Assembly (NCBI GenBank): GCA_003153855.1 | Contig: PMBM01000053.1 | Span: 1,269 to 7,810, forward strand | Direction: 5' to 3' | From: Propionibacteriaceae bacterium | GTDB taxonomy: Bacteria; Actinomycetota; Actinomycetes; Propionibacteriales; Propionibacteriaceae | Length of the DNA stretch: 6,542 nucleotides | In this document: one piece after another, positions 1 to 5,483 of the stretch | Position numbering within the stretch: the first letter of the stretch is position 1 | Layout: every line of letters starts with the position of its first letter | The notes under the pieces: model-generated | What the model was told of the DNA's origin: nothing | The model's input: only the letters and a program-made list of their open reading frames with translations | The model's database searches: none | Translations under genes and position numbers: made by a program

Positions 1-932
1 GCCCGCGCCTCGTCGGCGTTCGTCGGCCTCGTCTGCGCCGGGCAGGCCCCAGTGATGGCCTCTCCGTAGATCGCGTTGGCGGTGAGGACCGTGGAGACCT
101 TCGACCCCTTCGCGGTCTTGGTCGGCTGGGCCGTCGTGACGTCTTCGGTCGGGGTCGACGACGGCGTCGCCGCGGCGGTGCTGGGCGCAGCACTGGCTGA
201 GGCGGACGCCGAGATGGACGGGGTCGCCACAGGAGTGCCGACGGTCGAGTCGGGGAGCGCGACCTGGTTCCAGGTCGTCGCGGGTTGAGCCGCGTATCCG
301 AGGGTCGTGTAGCGCCAGATGCTCCCGAGGAGGGCCACCACGACGAGGACCGTCGCCGCGACCAGGACGACCCTGCGCCGCCGGTCCGTGGTGACAAGAC
401 GCTGCATCCGCTCGGTGGCGTCGCCGGACGACAGCTGGGGAGGGCGAGGCCTCCTGGTGTGGTGACGTTCGCGCGGGATCTCCACCTCGCGCTCGACCCG
501 GAGAACGGCGCGGGCCGACTGCGGATCCACCGGCTTCCACCGGGACGCATCAGCGCGAACTGGCTCCTCGACGGGCGTGGCCGCAACGGACACGCTCGAG
601 GCGATCTCGGAGGCAACGCTCACGGCGGGAAGTGGGACGACTTCTGCGGGAAGGTGCCCGGGAACCGCGTCGAGCCATGGCGGTTCGGCGGGCGCCCCAT
701 CGTTGTACAGGTGGTACGAGCTGACCGGCGAGGCCGGTGCCGCGGCGAGCGGCAGCTGCACGACCGCTGCCCGTACGGCCGCGTTTCCCAGGTGGACGCG
801 AGGTGTCGGTCCCATGACGAGGCCGGTCCGGGGCACGACGACGGCGACGACACCCAGTGCTGGGTACTCGTCGCGTTCGGCAAATCGGGAGCGCGCAGGC
901 TTCACCGCCACACCCGGGCGGGTTGTCGTCAC
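1..932 (-). CDS. Membrane-anchored protein, probable neutral zinc metallopeptidase (C-terminus outside window)
   Basis: This open frame starts at GTG 932 and runs off the left edge after 310 codons. An in-frame TAG at 950-948 lies just upstream, and AGGAGG at 939-944 sits six bases before the GTG, so the start is well fixed. Residues 1-187 form a Pro/Ala/Val-rich, probably cytoplasmic region ending in an Arg cluster (RRRR). Residues about 188-206 are one hydrophobic membrane helix. Residues about 225-280 are a Ser/Thr/Ala/Pro-rich linker outside the cell. The last visible stretch has TANAIY at 284-289 and a Cys-Pro at 297-298. From family knowledge this resembles the start of the actinobacterial YpfJ-like neutral zinc metallopeptidase domain, but the HExxH zinc site would lie beyond the window, so catalysis is inferred. 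The alternative is an unrelated anchored extracellular protein. The gene is divergent from the Nudix gene. It is surer as a gene than in function. Confidence 0.6.
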   Translation of the reverse strand, partial: MTTTRPGVAVKPARSRFAERDEYPALGVVAVVVPRTGLVMGPTPRVHLGNAAVRAAVVQLPLAAAPASPVSSYHLYNDGAPAEPPWLDAVPGHLPAEVVPLPAVSVASEIASSVSVAATPVEEPVRADASRWKPVDPQSARAVLRVEREVEIPRERHHTRRPRPPQLSSGDATERMQRLVTTDRRRRVVLVAATVLVVVALLGSIWRYTTLGYAAQPATTWNQVALPDSTVGTPVATPSISASASASAAPSTAAATPSSTPTEDVTTAQPTKTAKGSKVSTVLTANAIYGEAITGACPAQTRPTNADEAR

Positions 933-938
933 AATCAA

Positions 939-944
939 CCTCCT
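939..944 (-). promoter_or_regulatory. Shine-Dalgarno site of the metallopeptidase-like gene
   Basis: On the minus strand the sequence reads AGGAGG followed by six bases and then GTG at 932. A stop codon in frame at 950-948 leaves only this GTG, or a TTG two codons earlier, as starts. The spacing favours the GTG. Confidence 0.8.
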
Positions 945-1016
945 GCGCTACATCGCGTCACGGTACGGGCACGAGGGCTTGTCCGCCCCCACCATGAGTG
1001 GCCTCTCACGGGTGCG

Positions 1017-1022
1017 TATCCT
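1017..1022 (+). promoter_or_regulatory. Possible -10 element for the Nudix gene
   Basis: TATCCT lies 29 bases before the GTG at 1052, which would give a leader of about 20-25 bases holding the GAGGAG ribosome site at 1041-1046. No convincing -35 hexamer sits 17 bases upstream. An imperfect palindrome at 995-1008 occupies that place instead. The assignment rests on sequence resemblance only. Confidence 0.3.
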
Positions 1023-1051
1023 GCAAGGAACCATGAATCCGAGGAGCGACC

Positions 1052-1795
1052 GTGAGCGAACGCACGATCAGGCTCGACGTTCCGCCGGATGAGGGTGACC
1101 CGGCCTCGTACCTGCGTGCCGCGTCGCGGCGTGCCGTCGAACAGGGTGCCGAGCGGGTCGAGCTCCTTGTCGGCACGACGGACGGGCTGCTGAGGCGGGC
1201 CGCCCACCGCGCCGGCTTCCTCCACGAAGGTGTCCTGCGGAAGGGCCGTACGTCAGCCTTGGGTTCGGAGGATGTGCACCTGTACGCGGTCGTCGCCGGT
1301 GACGATCACGAGGGTCCGGCGGGTTTCTCGCACGTCATGAACGCCGCGCTCCCCCGCACCCGCGTCATCGCTCACGCGCTGTTCCGCGACACGTCCGACC
1401 ACGTGCTGCTGCTCGAGGTGTCGTACAAGAGCGACTGGGAGCTGCCCGGCGGGATCGTCGAGCCGCACGAACCGCCGCGCGTCGGAGCGGAGCGCGAGGT
1501 GCTCGAAGAGATCGGCCTCGTACGCGTGCTCGGCCAGCCGCTCGTCGTCGACTGGCTGCCGCCCTACCTCGGCTGGGACGACGCGGTCGAGTTCATCTTC
1601 GACGGCGGCGTGCTGATGCCGGACGAGGTCGCCGCCATCCGGCTCAGCGACGGTGAGATCAGCTCGGCCCACTGGATGACCGCTACGGAGGCGGCGTCGC
1701 GCCTGTCGCCGCTGGCGGCCCGCCGGCTGCTCTGGCTCGACGAGGTCCGACCCACGACGGCCACGTACTTCGAGGACGGACGACCGTTGGGTTGA
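1052..1795 (+). CDS. Nudix hydrolase with N-terminal GNAT-like segment
   Basis: This 247-residue protein starts at GTG 1052. GAGGAG at 1041-1046 precedes it, and an in-frame TGA at 1034-1036 rules out earlier starts. Residues 134-156 match the Nudix box GX5EX7REUXEEXGU exactly: G134, E140, R148, E149, E152, E153, G155, L156. It should therefore hydrolyse a nucleoside diphosphate linked to another moiety, using Mg2+ held by the box glutamates; the substrate cannot be read from the sequence. The Nudix fold spans about 100-240. Residues about 20-82 look like the last half of a GNAT N-acetyltransferase (AHRAGFLHEGVLR at 51-63, then an acidic residue and a DVHLYAVV strand at 74-81), but the acetyl-CoA-binding half is missing. 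The N-terminal part is thus probably a remnant or a binding lobe and not an active acetyltransferase. The gene is cytoplasmic, monocistronic, and ends before a hairpin at 1830-1866. Confidence 0.88.
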   Translation: MSERTIRLDVPPDEGDPASYLRAASRRAVEQGAERVELLVGTTDGLLRRAAHRAGFLHEGVLRKGRTSALGSEDVHLYAVVAGDDHEGPAGFSHVMNAALPRTRVIAHALFRDTSDHVLLLEVSYKSDWELPGGIVEPHEPPRVGAEREVLEEIGLVRVLGQPLVVDWLPPYLGWDDAVEFIFDGGVLMPDEVAAIRLSDGEISSAHWMTATEAASRLSPLAARRLLWLDEVRPTTATYFEDGRPLG

Positions 1796-1804
1796 CCCGA
1801 TCCT

Positions 1805-1820
1805 GGGTCACCAGGGACCC
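1805..1820. repeat. Short inverted repeat after the Nudix gene
   Basis: GGGTC and GACCC form a 5-bp stem around six bases, starting ten bases past the Nudix stop codon. It is weak alone but stands immediately before the stronger 13-bp hairpin at 1830-1866. Confidence 0.35.
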
Positions 1821-1829
1821 GACATGACA

Positions 1830-1866
1830 GAGCCACGACAACCCCCAAGTCGCGTTGTCGTGGCTC
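1830..1866. terminator. Probable bidirectional terminator hairpin between convergent genes
   Basis: GAGCCACGACAAC at 1830-1842 is perfectly complementary to 1854-1866, giving a 13-bp stem with an 11-base loop. It lies between the stop of the Nudix gene (1795) and the stop of the CnoX-like gene (1895), which converge. No T-run follows on either strand, which is common for actinobacterial intrinsic terminators, so termination is inferred from stem strength and position. It could also be a member of a dispersed intergenic repeat family. Confidence 0.6.
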
Positions 1867-1894
1867 GTGATCATCCAGTCCCGTAAGGGATCTT

Positions 1895-2794
1895 TCAGAA
1901 CAAGGCTGATGCTAATTCACGACGCGACCGGAGAACAGCCGGATCCGCAGGTTCGCATGTGTCGTACAGCTCGAGCAGCCGCTTACGCACGATGTCCTTC
2001 TCGTCGCCGGAGTGGCTGCGTACGGCTGCGACGAGCCGCGCGAACGCCGCCTCGAGCTGACCCGTCGCGGCTTCGAGGTCGGCCATGCCGAGCACGGCGT
2101 CGAGGTCGTCGGGGTTGGCGGCCAGCGCGGCGGCCGCTGCCTGCGGGTTTGCAGAGGTGACGCGGGACAGCAGCGCGGACTGCGCGAGGCCCGCCTTGGC
2201 GATGGGGTCGGATGAGCTGGTCGCCAGAAGGGCTTCGAACTCCCGCCGCGCCGCGGCGTAGTCCTCGCGCTCCATCGCGTCGTACGCGGCGACGTACCGC
2301 GGGTCGATCGTGGGCTCGGCGCCCTCGCCCACGGCTGGGGCCGCCGCCACGGGGGTGGCCTTGCCCACGATGCCGTACTTGGCGGCCATGCGGAGGAGCT
2401 CCTCGATGCGGACCCTGGCGTCCTCCTTCGGCAGCGTGCCCTGCCAGAGCGGGACGAGCTGGCCGCTCACGACGCCGGCGACGGTCGGTACGGCCTTGAT
2501 CTGGAGCTCCGTCGCGAGCTGCGGAGAAGTGTCGACGTTCACTCGTACGAGCAGCCAGCGGCCGGCAGCCTCGTCGGTGAGGGCGGCGAGGTCCTGGCTG
2601 AGCCGCTCCTGCTCCGGGGCGCGCGGCGAGTAGAACTCGATGAGGATGGGGTGGCGCACGGAGCCCTGCATGGCCGCGTCGAAGGACGCGTCGTCGACCT
2701 CCGTCACGTAGCTGCCGGCGGGAGCCGGCGGGGTCGCCGGAGCTCCCAACGAGGACAGGTCGATAGCTCCACGTAGAGAGTGTGGTTGCGTCAT
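1895..2794 (-). CDS. Thioredoxin-like/TPR protein, YbbN (CnoX) type co-chaperone
   Basis: This is a 299-residue cytoplasmic protein from ATG 2794. The frame stays open to a TTG at 2833, but the segment beginning MTQPHSLRGAIDLSSL is the likelier N-terminus; no clear Shine-Dalgarno site precedes it. Residues about 28-136 are a thioredoxin fold with the strand ILIEFYSP and the cis-proline segment AVPTV at 101-105. The CxxC active site is replaced by a SPRAPEQ stretch (about 56-62), and the only cysteine is near residue 280, so disulphide chemistry is not expected. Residues about 165-285 are Ala-rich helical TPR-like repeats. This order matches the YbbN/CnoX family, whose E. coli member holds unfolded clients and passes them to GroEL; the same role here is inferred. 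The gene ends in a short less GC-rich tail with a rare TTA leucine codon (1913-1915). It is divergent from phosphoglucomutase. Confidence 0.87.
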   Translation of the reverse strand: MTQPHSLRGAIDLSSLGAPATPPAPAGSYVTEVDDASFDAAMQGSVRHPILIEFYSPRAPEQERLSQDLAALTDEAAGRWLLVRVNVDTSPQLATELQIKAVPTVAGVVSGQLVPLWQGTLPKEDARVRIEELLRMAAKYGIVGKATPVAAAPAVGEGAEPTIDPRYVAAYDAMEREDYAAARREFEALLATSSSDPIAKAGLAQSALLSRVTSANPQAAAAALAANPDDLDAVLGMADLEAATGQLEAAFARLVAAVRSHSGDEKDIVRKRLLELYDTCEPADPAVLRSRRELASALF

Positions 2795-2835
2795 GAGGCC
2801 ATTCAACCAGCGTTCCGCGGTGACCAGATACAAGA

Positions 2836-2869
2836 ATCCTCGCCATCAGGCGCTCGTCCTTGCGAGGAT
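2836..2869 (+). promoter_or_regulatory. Inverted repeat covering the phosphoglucomutase ribosome binding site
   Basis: ATCCTCGC at 2836-2843 is perfectly complementary to GCGAGGAT at 2862-2869, with an 18-base spacer. The right arm contains the GAGG (2864-2867) that serves as ribosome binding site eight bases before ATG 2876. If it folds in the mRNA, it would hide that site. It lies in the 81-bp divergent spacer shared with the CnoX-like gene, so it could instead be a protein-binding operator. The repeat is seen; its function is inferred. Confidence 0.35.
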
Positions 2870-2875
2870 GGGGGC

Positions 2876-4498
2876 ATGGCTCACGAACGTGCAGGACTTG
2901 TCGCCCTCCCCTCAGACCTGATCGACGTCGATGCAGTGGTAGCCGCCTACTACGACATCACCCCTGATCCGACCAACCCTGACCAGATGGTCGTGTTCGG
3001 CACGTCGGGCCACCGGGGCTCGAGCCTCGACGGTGCCTTCAACGACGCGCACATCGCGGCGACCACGCAGGCGATCATCGAGTACCGCGCCTCGCAGGGC
3101 ATCACCGGCCCGCTGTACATCGCGAAGGACACGCACGCGCTGTCGCTGCCGGCCTGGCGTACGGCCATCGAGGTGCTCACGGCCCATGGCGTACATGTCC
3201 GCGCCGAGCGCGAGGACGAGTACACGCCGACGCCGTCCCTGTCCCGCGCGGTCATCGTGCACAACCGCGACAACGCCGGACCGCTCGCCGACGGCATCGT
3301 CGTCACGCCGTCGCACAATCCGCCCCGAGACGGCGGCTTCAAGTACAACCCGCCGAACGGTGGCCCGGCCGACACCGACGCGACGAAGGTCATCGCGGCC
3401 CGCGCCAACGAGCTTCTCGTCGACCCCGGACAGGTCCGCCGCACCCCGTACGCACAGTGCGACGTCGAGCGCTGGGACTACCGCAGCGCGTACTGCCTGG
3501 ACCTCACCAACGCGATCGACCTCGACGCGATCCGCTCGTCCGGCGTGCGGATCGGGGCCGATCCCATGGGCGGGGCGTCCGTGCAGTACTGGGAGTACAT
3601 CGCGGAGAACCTCGGCCTGAACCTCACCGTCGTCAACCCGACGGTCGACCCGACCTGGCGCTTCATGACGCTCGACCACGACGGCAAGATCCGCATGGAC
3701 TGCTCGTCCCCGTACGCGATGGCCTCGCTGGTCCAGCAGCGCGACAAGTACGACATCGCCACGGGTAACGACGCGGACGCCGACCGCCACGGCATCGTGA
3801 CGCCGGACGGCGGCCTGCTCAACCCGAACCACTACCTCGCGGTGGCGATCGGCTACCTGTACGAGCACCGCATCGGCTGGTCGCCGACCGCCGGCATCGG
3901 CAAGACGCTCGTCTCGAGCTCGATGATCGACAAGGTCGCCATGGAGCTCGAGCGGAAGCTCGTCGAGGTGCCGGTCGGCTTCAAGTGGTTCGTCCCCGGC
4001 CTCATCTCCGGCGAGCTCGGCTTCGGCGGCGAGGAGTCCGCGGGTGCCTCGTTCCTCACCAAGGACGGCCGCACGTGGACGACCGACAAGGACGGGATCC
4101 TGCTCGACCTTCTCGCCAGCGAGATCCTCTCGGTGACGGGCAAGACGCCGTCACAGCTGTACGCCGAGCTCGAGGCCAAGTACGGAGTCTCCTCGTACGC
4201 CCGCGTCGACGCGCCCGCCACCCGCGAGCAGAAGGAGAAGCTCGGCAAGCTCTCCCCCGCCGACGTGACGGCGACCGAGCTGGCCGGCGAGCCGATCACC
4301 GCGAAGCTCACGACAGCGCCCGGCAACGGGGCTCCGATCGGCGGCCTCAAGGTGACGACCGAGCATGCCTGGTTCGCCGCGCGGCCGTCCGGTACGGAGA
4401 ACGTCTACAAGATCTACGCCGAGTCCCTCAAGGGTCCCGACCACCTCGCCGAGGTCCAGAAGGAGGCCCGCCAGGTCGTCGACGGCGTGCTCGGCTGA
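2876..4498 (+). CDS. pgm: Phosphoglucomutase (alpha-D-glucose phosphate-specific)
   Basis: This 540-residue enzyme interconverts glucose 1-phosphate and glucose 6-phosphate in the cytoplasm, linking glycolysis with glycogen, trehalose and UDP-glucose synthesis. E. coli Pgm is about the same length (546). All four active-site loops are present: TSGHRGSS at 43-50; the phosphoserine loop TPSHNPP at 144-150 with Ser146; the Mg2+ loop DADADR at 299-304 with Asp299, Asp301 and Asp303; the sugar-specificity loop GGEESAG at 384-390; and the phosphate-binding loop RPSGTEN at 503-509. ATG 2876 is chosen because the protein then begins like other members and GAGG lies eight bases upstream. An upstream in-frame start at 2780 would run through the divergent promoter region and overlap the CnoX-like gene. 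It appears monocistronic, with terminator-like repeats after it and an inverted repeat over its ribosome site. Confidence 0.96.
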   Translation: MAHERAGLVALPSDLIDVDAVVAAYYDITPDPTNPDQMVVFGTSGHRGSSLDGAFNDAHIAATTQAIIEYRASQGITGPLYIAKDTHALSLPAWRTAIEVLTAHGVHVRAEREDEYTPTPSLSRAVIVHNRDNAGPLADGIVVTPSHNPPRDGGFKYNPPNGGPADTDATKVIAARANELLVDPGQVRRTPYAQCDVERWDYRSAYCLDLTNAIDLDAIRSSGVRIGADPMGGASVQYWEYIAENLGLNLTVVNPTVDPTWRFMTLDHDGKIRMDCSSPYAMASLVQQRDKYDIATGNDADADRHGIVTPDGGLLNPNHYLAVAIGYLYEHRIGWSPTAGIGKTLVSSSMIDKVAMELERKLVEVPVGFKWFVPGLISGELGFGGEESAGASFLTKDGRTWTTDKDGILLDLLASEILSVTGKTPSQLYAELEAKYGVSSYARVDAPATREQKEKLGKLSPADVTATELAGEPITAKLTTAPGNGAPIGGLKVTTEHAWFAARPSGTENVYKIYAESLKGPDHLAEVQKEARQVVDGVLG

Positions 4499-4553
4499 CG
4501 ACGCCCGCCTCGAAGACCCAGTGCTGGTACGGGATCGGCCCAGCTCTCATGCC

Positions 4554-4621
4554 ACTGAGCACCCCGACCATGTCTGAGCACCGCACGTGGGCGGTGCTGT
4601 GATCGACTAGTGGTGCTCAGT
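4554..4621. terminator. Nested inverted repeats between convergent genes, probable bidirectional terminator
   Basis: The core is AGCACCGC (4577-4584) pairing perfectly with GCGGTGCT (4591-4598) around six bases. An outer 10-bp repeat, ACTGAGCACC (4554-4563) with its complement at 4612-4621, encloses it. CTGAGCACC also occurs at 4574-4582, so the right outer arm can pair with either left copy. The block lies 55 bases after the phosphoglucomutase stop and 28 bases past the stop of the PH-domain gene on the other strand. No strong T-run follows the core; TTTT occurs at 4626-4629 just after the outer arm. A terminator role is inferred from position and stems. Confidence 0.6.
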
Positions 4622-4648
4622 CGAGTTTTGGCGCGGGAAACGCACCGC

Positions 4649-5191
4649 TCAGGTGCCGTCGTCCTCGACCTGGCGCCTCACGGCGATCGGTCGTACGCCT
4701 GAGCGCTGGATGACCTGCTCGATCGTGTGCTCCATCGTGAACGGGTCGTCGACGTACTTGATGTCACGGAGCCCCTGGTCCTGCGCGGCCGACTCGAAGA
4801 CCAGGTGGCCGTAGTTGAACAGCGTGCCAAGGAACGGCTGATGGACGGTGATGTCGAGGATCCGCATCAGTGGGACGGTCGCGACGTGACGCTCGAACAC
4901 CCCATGGACACGGAACACGCGCAGGTTCGTCACGACGAACCGGTCCATGTGCAGCTCGTGGATCTGGAACAGCCCGATCACCGCGAGGGCCAGGCCGATG
5001 AGCATCATCAGCCACCAGCCCGGACCGGCGTAACCCATCATCAGCAGGAGGGCGACCCCGACGACGACCCAGCCGGCAGGGCCGAAGGCGGCGACAGGGG
5101 GTTTGGCGATCTCGACGATGACCACTTCACCGTCGTCGTGGAGCAGGTGCCGGTCGATGTCGGGACGCAGGTAGCTGGTCCGCCGGACCAC
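4649..5191 (-). CDS. PH-domain (bacterial bPH2-type) membrane protein
   Basis: From GTG 5191 this gives 180 residues. An in-frame ATG at 5236 would add 15, but that stretch overlaps the upstream small gene and has unbiased third codon positions, whereas the small gene's frame there is strongly GC-biased; GTG four bases past the small gene's TGA is therefore preferred. Two close hydrophobic helices (about 37-54 and 58-76) are followed by a soluble domain at about 83-135, with DRFVVTNLRVFRVHG, a PLMRILDITV segment and a FNYGHLVFESA segment. This is the pattern of the bacterial PH-like family (YdbS/YdbT type, bPH2), where a Thr-Asn-x-Arg turn starts the domain. Both ends are probably cytoplasmic. 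The function of this family is poorly known. It is the second gene of a two-gene operon and converges with phosphoglucomutase. Confidence 0.85.
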   Translation of the reverse strand: MVRRTSYLRPDIDRHLLHDDGEVVIVEIAKPPVAAFGPAGWVVVGVALLLMMGYAGPGWWLMMLIGLALAVIGLFQIHELHMDRFVVTNLRVFRVHGVFERHVATVPLMRILDITVHQPFLGTLFNYGHLVFESAAQDQGLRDIKYVDDPFTMEHTIEQVIQRSGVRPIAVRRQVEDDGT

Positions 5192-5195
5192 GGGC

Positions 5196-5351
5196 TCAGC
5201 GAGCGGCGAGCGCAGTGAAGAACCGGACGATGGCATCGAAGGCCCCGACGAACGTCTTCACCGCGGCGGCGGCCTGCTCGGGTCGAGTGAACAGGTAGAA
5301 CAGCACGAACGCAGCCACCAGCAGCCAGACTGCTTTCTTGATCCACGTCAT
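5196..5351 (-). CDS. Small membrane protein (51 residues) upstream of the PH-domain gene
   Basis: ATG 5351 is preceded by AAGGGAG at 5357-5363 with a five-base gap, a strong ribosome site. The frame runs 51 codons to TGA at 5198-5196. The sequence begins MTWIKKAVWLLVAAFVLFYL: two lysines, then one hydrophobic helix at about 7-22, then TRPEQAAAA and an amphipathic, Phe/Val/Ala-rich C-terminal segment (31-51). Third codon positions are almost all G or C, as expected for a real gene here. The stop is four bases before the GTG start of the PH-domain gene, suggesting translational coupling. I recall similar short proteins next to PH-domain genes in other actinobacteria, but I can give no function. 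A partner or anchor for the PH-domain protein is a reasonable inference. Probably a single-pass inner-membrane protein with the N-terminus inside. Confidence 0.75.
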   Translation of the reverse strand: MTWIKKAVWLLVAAFVLFYLFTRPEQAAAAVKTFVGAFDAIVRFFTALAAR

Positions 5352-5356
5352 GACCG

Positions 5357-5363
5357 CTCCCTT
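5357..5363 (-). promoter_or_regulatory. Shine-Dalgarno site of the 51-residue membrane protein
   Basis: On the minus strand AAGGGAG is followed by five bases and ATG at 5351. It is the clearest ribosome site of this operon; neither candidate start of the PH-domain gene has one. This supports the small gene as real and the second gene as coupled to it. Confidence 0.75.
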
Positions 5364-5380
5364 CACCCGGATCGGGTCCT

Positions 5381-5386
5381 CTTATC
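5381..5386 (-). promoter_or_regulatory. Possible -10 element for the small-protein/PH-domain operon
   Basis: On the minus strand GATAAG matches four of six positions of TATAAT inside a locally A-rich stretch, 30 bases before ATG 5351. No good -35 hexamer is seen 17 bases upstream. A short inverted repeat, ACCCG and CGGGT at 5365-5377, lies at the expected transcription start. Weak support only. Confidence 0.25.
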
Positions 5387-5483
5387 TTGCCTGACTGTAC
5401 GACGCGCTCCCTGGACATCTTGAGCGTGTCGGTCACTGACCCCCTCGGCGGGCGCGCGAAACCCATATGACAGGCTGGGGACC

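Noticed and set aside
285..1055. Open frame of 256 codons on the plus strand
   Set aside because: It is antisense to the metallopeptidase-like gene. Its product is a Gly/Arg/His/Asp-rich shadow without any recognisable domain, while the minus-strand frame has a strong ribosome site, a membrane helix and good codon bias.
577..1092. Plus-strand frame of 171 codons running into the Nudix gene
   Set aside because: It overlaps both the minus-strand gene and the Nudix start, and its Thr/Arg/Gly-rich product shows no family features.
1253..1672. Minus-strand frame of 139 codons inside the Nudix gene
   Set aside because: It is a shadow of a gene with a perfect Nudix box; the composition is that of an antisense GC-rich frame.
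2912..3868. Minus-strand frame of 318 codons opposite phosphoglucomutase
   Set aside because: It is very Val/Arg/Asp/Gly-rich, the usual mirror of a GC-rich coding strand, and lies wholly within an unmistakable enzyme gene.
5192..5236. Upstream ATG start for the PH-domain gene
   Set aside because: This stretch lacks GC bias at third positions in the PH frame but has it in the overlapping small gene's frame, and no ribosome site precedes the ATG. It is kept as an alternative only.
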